A DNA stretch of 64,000 nt from JAGQPD01 sp020426865. GTDB taxonomy: Bacteria; Planctomycetota; Planctomycetia; Pirellulales; Pirellulaceae. The notes below the pieces were generated by a model. The model ran no database searches. It had not been told where the DNA came from and saw nothing but the letters and a program-made list of their open reading frames with translations. Below are positions 52,956-60,690 of this stretch, piece by piece. How positions within the stretch are numbered: the stretch's first letter is position 1; every line of letters begins with the position of its first letter. The position numbers and the translations under genes were made by a program. The stretch lies in the NCBI GenBank assembly GCA_041399065.1, contig JAWKTN010000007.1:491300-555299 (forward strand), given 5' to 3'.

Positions 52956-53711
52956 TCAAGCCGTGATGTCGGCGACAGCTTCTTCCTTCGTCGACATATT
53001 GAACACCAGGGCGGCCACGTGGTCGCTGATCAGTTCGGCTGGATTGACTACCTCCTGGATGCCGACCTTCCGCATACGGTTGCCTAATACCGGGTCGATC
53101 GACAACGCGTACACTTGAACGTCGGGACCGATATCGCGGCACGTGATGCCAATTAGCAGATTATCGACATCGGAACTGGTGGCGGCGATGACCGTCTTGG
53201 CCTCCAACACCCCTGCGTTGGCCAGTGACAGTTCTGATGTCGGGCTGCCCTCAACGGTTAAGACTCGGCGAAACCGTGTGCGGATTTCTTCCAGTCGCTT
53301 CGTATCGGTATCCACAACGACGACGGCAACGCGTTTTCGGGCCAAGCGTTCGATCAACGCGTTCACGACCGGCTCAGTGCCACAAATAATGACATGGTCT
53401 TTCAACGATTGGATCATGCGTAGAGTTCTCCGACGTAGAAAAGCCCCGTTGAGGTCCATTTCCACGATATAACTGGTGAGCGATGCGGATGCGTAAACCA
53501 TGAAGCCAATGGAGACCAGCACCAGCGCGGAGGTAAATGCGCGCCCGGCCCCAGATAGCTCATGGACTTCACAGTAGCCAACCGTTGCCACGGTGATGAG
53601 CGTCATATAGATACTGTCACCGATCGGCCAGCCTTCGATCAGGCCGTAGCCGCAAATGCCAATCACGACAATCGTGATCAGGGCAGCGACGACAGAGACA
53701 AAGCGGTTCAT
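52956..53711 (-). CDS. Two-helix K+-channel-like protein with TrkA/RCK domain, altered filter
   Basis: 251 aa with a pore unit (two helices, about residues 5-25 and 58-82) around a P-loop TLITVATVGYCEVHE, then a cytosolic Rossmann-like RCK/TrkA_N domain (from about 100, DHVIICGTEPVVNALIERL) that ends near residue 240. The canonical filter TVGYG reads TVGYC (Cys47). The dinucleotide Gly motif GxGxxG is also altered (CGTEPV). Related planctomycete proteins are expected to be potassium or other cation channels, but conduction cannot be assumed here. It lies 20 bases from the HDOD gene on the same strand. Confidence 0.8.
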   Translation of the reverse strand: MNRFVSVVAALITIVVIGICGYGLIEGWPIGDSIYMTLITVATVGYCEVHELSGAGRAFTSALVLVSIGFMVYASASLTSYIVEMDLNGAFLRRRTLRMIQSLKDHVIICGTEPVVNALIERLARKRVAVVVVDTDTKRLEEIRTRFRRVLTVEGSPTSELSLANAGVLEAKTVIAATSSDVDNLLIGITCRDIGPDVQVYALSIDPVLGNRMRKVGIQEVVNPAELISDHVAALVFNMSTKEEAVADITA

Positions 53712-53731
53712 GATAGGTGGTACCGTGTCGG

Positions 53732-54562
53732 TTAGTCTTGGAACGACGCCAAGACGCTCTCATAGTTTCCTTGGGACCGATCCTGCAATTCGTCAAGATC
53801 CGCCACGGTAACTTTCAGTGGTGCGTCGTACAGGACGCGTTCCACGTCAACGTCTTTCGGTTGATTGACGCCCAGTCCCCAGAACTTGGACAAATGATTC
53901 GAGACGTTGACGACGTCACTAACACCCGGGGGGAAGTTGGCGTCCATCTCAGCGTGATGATTGGAAATGGCATCGGACAGCTCCAACGGCAACCCCCATT
54001 CCTCGGCACAACGTAGTCCCAATTCCTGGTGATCGGTGCCAAATGCAATGCGTTCGGCGTCCAACCGTTCCGGGCCACTCCGGTCGCCCGTGATTTCCAG
54101 ATACTGCTGGCCGGCGGCGTCCATCAGCAGCAGTTTGCCGGCGTCGTGGACAATGCCTGCCAGAAATGAGTCGTCTCGATTCAGTCCGCTCTTTTGTGCC
54201 ACCAGCGATGCGACCGTGGCACAGGCTACGCTGTGGCTCCAAAGGTCTTGCCGTAGCGTATCGTTGCCTGATTTGAACACGGAAGAGGCGGCGGCGGACA
54301 ACGCCAGATTGCGAACGCTCTTCAGTCCAAGCACGACCACCGCGTGAGACAGGTTCGTCACGCGGCCACTCAGTCCGTACGCGCTGCTATTGGCCACCTT
54401 CATGATCTTCAAGGCAATCCCCGGATCACGCTGGATGATTTCACACAATGTCTGTGCCGTGATCGACGGCGTGCCACACGCTGAAACGATTTGGCCAGCG
54501 ATTTGAGGAAACGGTTGAATGTCCGGAAGTTCATCAAAACGCAATTCCGATGCAACAGCCAT
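53732..54562 (-). CDS. HDOD-domain protein
   Basis: 276 aa. HDOD domain (about residues 15-215), related to HD phosphohydrolases: PGIALKIMKVANSSAYGLSGRVTNLSHAVVVLGLKSVRNL, SHSVACATVASLVAQKSGL, FLAGIVHDAGKLLLM and FGTDHQELGLRCAEEWGLP. The HD pair is present (VHDAGK), yet most HDOD proteins are signalling adaptors without proven enzymatic activity. The C-terminal about 60 residues are an acidic extension. Likely role is signal transduction with an unknown partner. Confidence 0.85.
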   Translation of the reverse strand: MAVASELRFDELPDIQPFPQIAGQIVSACGTPSITAQTLCEIIQRDPGIALKIMKVANSSAYGLSGRVTNLSHAVVVLGLKSVRNLALSAAASSVFKSGNDTLRQDLWSHSVACATVASLVAQKSGLNRDDSFLAGIVHDAGKLLLMDAAGQQYLEITGDRSGPERLDAERIAFGTDHQELGLRCAEEWGLPLELSDAISNHHAEMDANFPPGVSDVVNVSNHLSKFWGLGVNQPKDVDVERVLYDAPLKVTVADLDELQDRSQGNYESVLASFQD

Positions 54563-55465
54563 AAGGCATCTTTCTAACGGCGGGTGGCCTGCGGAGGGAA
54601 GGAATTTAGGGGCGAAGTTTGCGGTGGGGCGGCTGATTTCGTTCGCCGCGACGCTTCGTCACGGTCACTGACTGCGTCAACGGTGTGATCGAAGCACCGA
54701 CCCAACCACGTGCCCCCCGATCGGACGGAATCAGCAGGCGAAGTTGCGAATGTGCGCCGGTTGTAACGATTGTGACCGCGTGACCCGTTTCATGCTATGA
54801 TCCTGACCATATGTGTGGTGATCACGCTCGAAAGGGACTCGGTGCCGCGAGAAATTGCGGCCTTTGGGACGAGTTGGGGTAAGGGGGCAGCAGCGGGACT
54901 GGCGTCATTGGCGAAACCCAGGCCACAGGCCAACCCGGGCTTCATTGGCGACTTGTATCATTCCCATGTGACTTGGGGCATCGGTAGTCGTCGATTCAAA
55001 TTTCTTTTTGGTTCGGTCATTCAGATTGGTAAATACGTTGGCGGGGAGGAGTTGGACATGAGCTACATTCCGAAGATTATTATGACCGCGGAACATCGGC
55101 AGGCCATATATGGCGGCAAGATGCTTACGTTTGGTCATCGGCAAAAGTTTGGGAACGATCCCGAAAAGCACGTCGATTCTTCCGCAGCGACGCTTGTGGC
55201 AACAGGGTAGGGGATCCCGCCGTTTCTGATGCTCCATTTTTCTGGCAATCCCGACACGACCGCTCAAGCACGACGACTTGACGCCGTACTGCGCGAAGCC
55301 GACGTGTAGGCAACCGTCTTCGGCAAGGGCGATACGAACCACCGTCGCCTCAACGACGAGATCGGTCAGCCGGACGAGCCCGCAAGGCAGCACATTTACG
55401 ATTTTCGTGAAAGAGTCTCGGGGGTGAATTGACCGGTTGCTCACGGTTGTTTGGCTTGCGACGCT
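54563..55465. other. Gene-poor tract
   Basis: About 0.9 kb. Open frames exist on both strands (54797-55210 plus; 54905-55573 minus) but neither looks like a real protein. The minus frame owes part of its length to the repeat at 55466-55530. GGGGAGGAG precedes an ATG at 55059 on the plus strand; the 50 residues after it match no family I know. Confidence 0.4.
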
Positions 55466-55530
55466 AATACCTCGAACCACAAAGTATTGGGCAAGTACTT
55501 GGGATATCAATACCTCGAACCACAAAGTAT
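55466..55530. repeat. Two copies of the dispersed AATACCTCGAACCACAAAG element
   Basis: The 22-base sequence beginning with this core occurs at 55466-55487 and 55509-55530, with period 43. The bases between (starting with TGGGCAAGTACTT) recall the TTGGGCAA next to the palindromic copy at 9484. The same 19-mer occurs inverted at 56817-56835. Confidence 0.85.
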
Positions 55531-55706
55531 AGCGGCGGAGGGTGGGTGGCAGGCGGCTCATTTCGTATGCCATTCACGGTCGTCATGAAAAGCGGCACGG
55601 CGCGAGCCGTCCGGTGCCTCGCATCAGCCCAACCCGTGAACTTCGATGCGTGGTTTTCGACAGGCGGCTCAACTACGTGCGGGCGTTTTGATTAGAAGAC
55701 ACGTTC

Positions 55707-55802
55707 GTGTTGTTTTCAAGTTTAGCGATTGGCATGGTTGTCGGAATCGCAGCCGGCATCATAATGATGGTCGTGTTTCTGTGTCGCGGTGAACCGCCTT
55801 AA
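55707..55802 (+). CDS. Possible 31-aa single-pass membrane peptide
   Basis: GTG at 55707, stop TAA at 55800-55802. A continuous hydrophobic stretch (AIGMVVGIAAGIIMMVVFL) ends in CRGEPP. No strong ribosome site is seen (ATTAGAAGAC is about 8 bases away). The helical character and the small-protein layout are the only support. Confidence 0.3.
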   Translation: MLFSSLAIGMVVGIAAGIIMMVVFLCRGEPP

Positions 55803-56121
55803 CTTAGGAATAGGCGTCTGAAATAGTCGGTCGATTGTCTGGCTCGACCACTAGCCCGTTCTTGGCATACTGTGACACGGTCGCGTTGTGGGCACTTTTG
55901 ACCGATAGGATTCGCCCCCGCATAGGTCTGGGCGGACGACGTTCCTGTTTGGCCCCGGTACGTGCACGATCGAATTGCCTCCATCGATCAACCCAATGTG
56001 CCAGAAAGGTTGCTTCGCTTATGTAAAACTGATAGACTCCAAGGTGCGTTCGACCCGTCTACTCGCCGCTCACGCGGTGACGGTTATGACAACATTGTGC
56101 GGATGTTAGCTTGGATAGACG

Positions 56122-56505
56122 ATGAACTCCCACTCGCGAACGAAAAGGAACTGCCTGCTGATCTTGCTCATATGGACTGCGGTTTCCGGCGGAATCTGTG
56201 GCATCGTCGATGACGAGTTGGGTAAGGTAATGAGGGCCATTGACGGAGTTGTATTTGCCTTGACGACGATCAAATGGACGTACCAGGACGCAAAGCAGCA
56301 CAACTTTCGGTTATGGCGATATTTCATCCCACTCTATGTGATTTGTCCGGGTCCGCTCCTTGTAATGCCAGTGTATTTCGTGAAATCACGTGGATGGTCA
56401 TCCGGACTTGTCGCGGTTTTTGTCGCAATCGGCTTCGTCATGCTGCTGACCGCGGTTAACGTCGGCACGTTTTATGTCGCGTTCGAAATTTATTCAGCCG
56501 GCTAA
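56122..56505 (+). CDS. Three-helix membrane protein of unknown function
   Basis: 127 aa from the ATG at 56122. Three transmembrane helices (CLLILLIWTAVSGGICGIV, YFIPLYVICPGPLLVMPVYFV, SSGLVAVFVAIGFVMLLTAVNVGTFYVAF) with a soluble loop between the first two (IKWTYQDAKQHNFRLWRY). It stands alone in a gene-poor, repeat-containing tract, so it may be accessory. Confidence 0.6.
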   Translation: MNSHSRTKRNCLLILLIWTAVSGGICGIVDDELGKVMRAIDGVVFALTTIKWTYQDAKQHNFRLWRYFIPLYVICPGPLLVMPVYFVKSRGWSSGLVAVFVAIGFVMLLTAVNVGTFYVAFEIYSAG

Positions 56506-57276
56506 GTACATTGATCGACTCGACCCCTCGTCGGGGTACAACGCCGGCACTCGCCTTCGCCCCGTGTAAGTGTAATCATTGTCAACTCGCTCGCCAAATC
56601 CACCGTCCGCTCCGCGTCGTCGCCAGAGAGAGCGGCTGAGTACGGAAAGGACAGGGCCGTGTATCGCGTATCGGTGCTACCCTCCTATCCCCGTATCGTA
56701 CTGCCAATTCCTCGATGTTGTCCAGTTACTCGGCTTGGTCGAGCGGTCTGTCCTGTTCCGGGTGTCGCGGATGTGCTCGTATGCTGATCGCCGGTTCGCC
56801 GTCGTCGAGCGCAATGCTTTGTGGTTCGAGGTATTCGGAATAGGCAAAGTCGGCAAAGGCCCATTGAGGTCCAAATTGTAGACTCTCCATTTACCTCGTG
56901 GCGATTGCCAGGCACATAGATAGCTCCGGCCGATCCCCCGGCCGATGAGTGAAACACCGACACTCGAACTGAGGTCGCACGCCATAGTACCGGGGATCGG
57001 CCGAGCGATTCACGGCGACCCGCCAATTCAGCCTGACTTCGCGACTTCCATATTGCGAACCGATGGCGCAATCATTGGGAGCGCTCGTGGTCGCTGGCTA
57101 CCCAACAACGCAGCACGTCTGCTGGTCGCTCGTCTTCCGGTGTACGTCATCCAGTCGTATGTAGCGGGGCCCGATGGTCCAATTCGAAACCGACCGCCCG
57201 CACCGGCTTACCCAGTCTCGCCAGTCTACCCAAGCAAGTAGCGCGTCTGCTGGTTGCTGTCTGCTGGTTGCTGAGG
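56506..57276. other. Gene-poor tract with a dispersed repeat copy
   Basis: 770 bases left of the tRNA-like gene. CTTTGTGGTTCGAGGTATT at 56817-56835 is the inverted form of the 55466 element. A direct repeat GTCTGCTGGTTGCT occurs twice at about 57245-57271. Open frames on both strands are short and unconvincing. Confidence 0.5.
56817..56835 (+). repeat. Dispersed GGTTCGAGGTATT element, fourth copy
   Basis: Identical over 19 bases to the copies at 55466 and 55509 but on the opposite strand, and shares GGTTCGAGGTATTCG with the palindromic copy at 9484-9510. Confidence 0.8.
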
Positions 57277-57350
57277 TACGCCCAGTAGGATTCGAACCTA
57301 CGACCTGCGGATTAGAAGTCCGCTGCTCTATCCAACTGAGCTACTCCGCC
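57277..57350 (-). tRNA. tRNA-Arg(TCT)-like gene with unpaired acceptor strands
   Basis: The minus strand folds as a tRNA: D arm GCTC/GAGC, anticodon arm GCGGA-CTTCTAA-TCCGC with anticodon TCT, 5-base variable loop, T arm GTAGG-TTCGAAT-CCTAC. The acceptor strands are GGCGGAG (5') and TGGGCGT (3'), which cannot pair; only the two end positions form G-T wobbles. The 3' strand would pair with ACGCCCA. It is thus a hybrid or remnant. It sits beside an integrase gene, which fits an attachment site whose 5' end was brought by the integrated element. Confidence 0.75.
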
Positions 57351-57519
57351 AAATGCCTTGTTTTCTAGGCTCACTGACACTTAGTGTAATATTCTCTAAG
57401 CTCCTTAGTACCCCCCTTTGGTACCCCCCGACGCTAAACAAGGGCACCAACGGAAAACCGCGACAGTATGGTAGACCGTCGCGGCGAGGTCACGGTTCCA
57501 CTTGTTCAAGGAGTAAACC

Positions 57520-58695
57520 ATGACTGTGAGACAGTCTAGCAGCGCTTCCGCATCGGGAAAAGAGAAGCCGGAAAAGCCGTCGAAGAACTTTCCCCTGCAT
57601 GCTCACGCCTCCGGCCAATGGGCTGCGAAAATCAAGGGACAACGTCGCTACTTTGGTCCATGGGACGACCCTCAGGCCGCGCTGAAGCGATATCTGGAGG
57701 AACGGGACGATCTGCTAGCCGGGCGCAAGCCACGGCCACGAACGCCCGACGGACTCACGATCGAGGCGCTGTGCAATCAGTTTCTTGACTTCAAATATCA
57801 GTTAGTCGTGGCAGGGGAGCTATCCCGTAGACATCACGACGATCTACGTCGGGCTGGAGAGGCTGTGGTGACCGAGTTCGGGCGGGGGCGAATGGTGGAA
57901 GACCTGCGTCCCGATGATTTTGCATCCCTGCGGGCCAAGATGGCAAAACGCTGGGGTGTGTCGTCACTAAAACGCGAATTAGCCAACATCAAGCAGGCGT
58001 TCAATTGGGCCTATAAAAACGACCTGATCGATCGGCCCGTCAAATTTGGCACTTCGTTTTCGGCACCCAGCCAGAAGGCTCAACGGGCGGCGCGAGCTGA
58101 AGCAAGCCGCATGATCGAGGCCCATGAGATACGGACAATCAACGATGCCGCAACGTTGTCGCTTCGAGCGATGGTATTATTGGCAGTCAACTGTGGATAC
58201 GGCAACAGCGACATTGCTCACCTAGAATTCCGTCATCTTGACTTGAACAGCGGATGGGCGACGTTTCCGCGTCGAAAAACCGGAGTAGCCCGGCGAGCCA
58301 AGCTCTGGCCCGAGGCGATCGCCGCAGTGGAAGCCGTAACGGCCGATCGCAAAGCACCTCGCGATGCTGAACACAAGCAAATCGTGTTCCTGACAAAACG
58401 ACGGCAACCGTGGGTAGCAGTTGGTAATCGTGCGAACCCGATCTCTGCCGAATTTCGCAAAATAGTGGAAAAACTCGGTATTTACCGACGTGGATTGAGT
58501 TTCTATTCGTTACGCCATGTCTTTCGCACAATTGGCGACGAATCTCTGGATCAGCCAGCCGTCAATTACGTGATGGGCCATGTGGACACAACTATGGCAG
58601 GTGTTTATCGTCAGCGAATCAGTGACGAGAGACTCGAGCGCGTCGCCGACCACGTCCACGCCTGGCTGTTCGGGGAGGAGGCAAACCATGAATGA
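57520..58695 (+). CDS. int: Tyrosine recombinase / integrase
   Basis: 391 aa with an N-terminal basic region, SAM-like core-binding domain (about 95-190) and catalytic domain (about 200-375). Catalytic residues seen: Lys in FPRRKTG, the RH pair in YSLRHVFRT, His in MGHVD, and Tyr in GVYRQRI. Arg-I, normally in a TGLRxSE motif, is missing; the aligned segment reads NCGYGNSD. CAAGGAGT precedes the ATG. It lies 169 bases right of the tRNA-like site and transcribes away from it. The next gene overlaps its end by 8 bases. Confidence 0.9.
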   Translation: MTVRQSSSASASGKEKPEKPSKNFPLHAHASGQWAAKIKGQRRYFGPWDDPQAALKRYLEERDDLLAGRKPRPRTPDGLTIEALCNQFLDFKYQLVVAGELSRRHHDDLRRAGEAVVTEFGRGRMVEDLRPDDFASLRAKMAKRWGVSSLKRELANIKQAFNWAYKNDLIDRPVKFGTSFSAPSQKAQRAARAEASRMIEAHEIRTINDAATLSLRAMVLLAVNCGYGNSDIAHLEFRHLDLNSGWATFPRRKTGVARRAKLWPEAIAAVEAVTADRKAPRDAEHKQIVFLTKRRQPWVAVGNRANPISAEFRKIVEKLGIYRRGLSFYSLRHVFRTIGDESLDQPAVNYVMGHVDTTMAGVYRQRISDERLERVADHVHAWLFGEEANHE

Positions 58696-59428
58696 TCGCT
58701 GGTTTGTCGATGCAGCGATAGCGGGAGTGGAACAGGGGTACCGTGAAATATCGCATTGGATTAACGAGTTTTTAGACCAAAAAGGAAAGAGCTTTCGTTT
58801 TAGCGTATTCGGCAAACGAGAGGATGGCGACTTGTTTGATGATGCGCAAAGACTCATGCGCGTCGCGTTGCCAGGCCTGAGAGTTGTTCACCCGCTCCCT
58901 CCAGATGACAACAACGTGAAACCATGGACGATCGGATACGTGCACGGTGATAACGCACATCGGGCTTATTACAACATTATGACTGATAGTCGTCGCATAA
59001 GACTGGACATCAGCAGCATAGGTAACGCACAAGTGTGGGGCGAAGACGATTGGAATAAACATATTTTCGATCCGATTCGGAAGTACGCGATGGATTGGCA
59101 CAAATGGCTCGATTCGCTGAAAACGGACGGTGAGACAGACCCTCCACATGGACTCGACGGACTGCCTGGAAATCGACTGGATTACCTAATCGATGAAAAA
59201 AAAGAACGCGTTGACTTCGACGACATTTGCCAATTTAACAACGACCGACACCGTTATGGTGGCAGGAGGCTTTTTGAGAATGAGGACGTAACCGTTGACG
59301 AAGTTGCAAACGGATTCCGCGAAGTGCAGAGGCAATTAAACAATCAATGTAACGCTTATTACCAGGTGCGCGTGTTAAGGAAAGATTCGGTCGTTGTGCT
59401 CATTCGGCCAATGCGGAAGAATGCGTAA
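58688..59428 (+). CDS. Unknown protein coupled to the integrase
   Basis: 246 aa, ATG at 58688 inside the integrase stop region. Predominantly alpha/beta and acidic, Trp- and Asp-rich; segments include VHGDNAHRAYYNIMTDSRRIRLDIS and DEKKERVDFDDICQFNNDRHRYGGRRLF. No signal peptide or membrane helix. I do not recognise the family. The close coupling to int may mean a directionality or accessory function, or it may be cargo of the element. Confidence 0.7.
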   Translation: MNDRWFVDAAIAGVEQGYREISHWINEFLDQKGKSFRFSVFGKREDGDLFDDAQRLMRVALPGLRVVHPLPPDDNNVKPWTIGYVHGDNAHRAYYNIMTDSRRIRLDISSIGNAQVWGEDDWNKHIFDPIRKYAMDWHKWLDSLKTDGETDPPHGLDGLPGNRLDYLIDEKKERVDFDDICQFNNDRHRYGGRRLFENEDVTVDEVANGFREVQRQLNNQCNAYYQVRVLRKDSVVVLIRPMRKNA

Positions 59429-59503
59429 CTGACTACACACTAGTTACACACGCCGTGTGCGATGCTCCTAGGGCTGGCAAACACAGCCTAAGGAGTTTTT
59501 CTC

Positions 59504-59755
59504 ATGACATCGAACACCGCGTATCTAACGCCGCCCATGGTTGCCCGCCGATATGGCGTTTCCGTCGACCGCGTCCGGGGGTGGATAACATCCGGCCAGC
59601 TGACGGGGATCAACCTCGGTGATGGCGCACAGCGTCCCCGATGGCGTATCTCGCCTGAGGCCCTCGCGACATTCGAGGCCGCGCGGGCGGCGACTCTCCC
59701 TCCACCGCCTCGGCGCAAGCGGCGTGTGCTGCCGCAAGTACGTCAGTGGGTCTAG
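59504..59755 (+). CDS. Excisionase-like helix-turn-helix protein
   Basis: 83 aa. AAGGAG precedes the ATG at good distance. The fold is that of MerR/excisionase-type small DNA-binding proteins: YLTPPMVARRYGVSVDRVRGWITSGQLTGINLG, then RPRWRISPEALATFEAARA. The C-terminus is Pro/Arg-rich. Likely role: excision of the element together with the integrase, or control of its early genes. Confidence 0.8.
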   Translation: MTSNTAYLTPPMVARRYGVSVDRVRGWITSGQLTGINLGDGAQRPRWRISPEALATFEAARAATLPPPPRRKRRVLPQVRQWV

Positions 59756-59819
59756 TTTCGCGAAAAAAAGCCGCGCGGCAAATCTTGGCGGATCGAGCCG
59801 GCGGCAACGGAGAATCTAC

Positions 59820-60134
59820 ATGGATCGTAGCAGATTTCGCGCGGTGCGTCGAGCCGCACACACATGCCGGTGCCCCTACTGCGGGGCACCTATCGACACG
59901 GCTGGCCCGATCGAGGTCCGACTGCCCGACCGCATGGCGTACGTCACGGCGCGTGACGAGGTCACGTATTCCGCGCGGACCGGCATCCTATGGCGGCCGC
60001 TGGTGGCCGTCCCACTCAGGTGTCGCGCCGGTCATCGCTGGCGCATAGGCTGGGACCTACTGCGCGATGGCACGGTAGCGTCATACGTATATGGGGGCGG
60101 CGTGGGCCAGGGGGGTGAGCCATGCCGCGCCTAG
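59820..60134 (+). CDS. Small zinc-ribbon-like protein
   Basis: 104 aa from the ATG at 59820. The N-terminus carries CRCPYCGAP (a Cys-x2-Cys pair) and a later Cys with GHRW (CRAGHRW) could complete a zinc site. The remainder is beta-rich, with no known family. The frame is open further upstream, but that part overlaps the excisionase gene. The end overlaps the nuclease gene by 13 bases. Confidence 0.6.
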   Translation: MDRSRFRAVRRAAHTCRCPYCGAPIDTAGPIEVRLPDRMAYVTARDEVTYSARTGILWRPLVAVPLRCRAGHRWRIGWDLLRDGTVASYVYGGGVGQGGEPCRA

Positions 60135-60610
60135 CCCTGCCGGCCGAGCCACGCCCCTTGGACGTCGTCGTGCGGATCGACACGCGGGAGCAGACACCGT
60201 GGACGCTGTCGCCGCTGACGACCGAGTTGGCCACGCTTGGCGTAGGTGACTACGATCTGGCAGTCTGTCCGGGCCAGGTGGTGATCGAGCGGAAGGGATT
60301 CAGCGATTTTCTTAGTTGCTGCGGTACCGAGCGCGAGCGGTGGGAGCGTCAGCTGCTGAGGTTGCGCGGCGTGCCGACCAAGTTGGTCATCATCGAATGT
60401 ACCTGGAATGAAATTGAGCGAGGCCAGTGGCAAAGCAAGCTGACGCCCAAGGCCGTCGTCGGCAGTGTCATCGGCTGGATGGCATCAGGCACCCCGTTCG
60501 TATTTGGCGGCCGACCCGATCAGTGCGACGCGATTGCGGCACGCTTCTTTTACGTCGAATATCGCCGGCGTTGGCGCGAGCTGCGGCAGATGGTTGGGGC
60601 GGTGGAGTAG
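60122..60610 (+). CDS. ERCC4-family nuclease
   Basis: 162 aa. The ERCC4 (XPF/Mus81-type) nuclease motif is complete: IDTREQTPW, GVGDYDLAV and IERKGFSDFLS, the D-x-x-E/GDY/ERK set that holds the metal. There is no helicase or HhH domain, so it is a stand-alone nuclease of the kind found in phages and small mobile elements. It probably cuts branched DNA during element replication or recombination. It overlaps the preceding gene and lies 80 bases before the primase. Confidence 0.85.
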   Translation: MPRLALPAEPRPLDVVVRIDTREQTPWTLSPLTTELATLGVGDYDLAVCPGQVVIERKGFSDFLSCCGTERERWERQLLRLRGVPTKLVIIECTWNEIERGQWQSKLTPKAVVGSVIGWMASGTPFVFGGRPDQCDAIAARFFYVEYRRRWRELRQMVGAVE

Positions 60611-60690
60611 TATTTGGTTTAGTGTGACGCGTGGGCGTCATATTCGTAGTGGACAGTACTCTGGCGGGTGCGCAGCAGAAGAGGGGTATC

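Noticed and set aside
54797..55573. Two opposing frames (137 and 222 codons)
   Set aside because: They exclude each other, no family is seen, and the minus one depends on the repeated element at 55466-55530.
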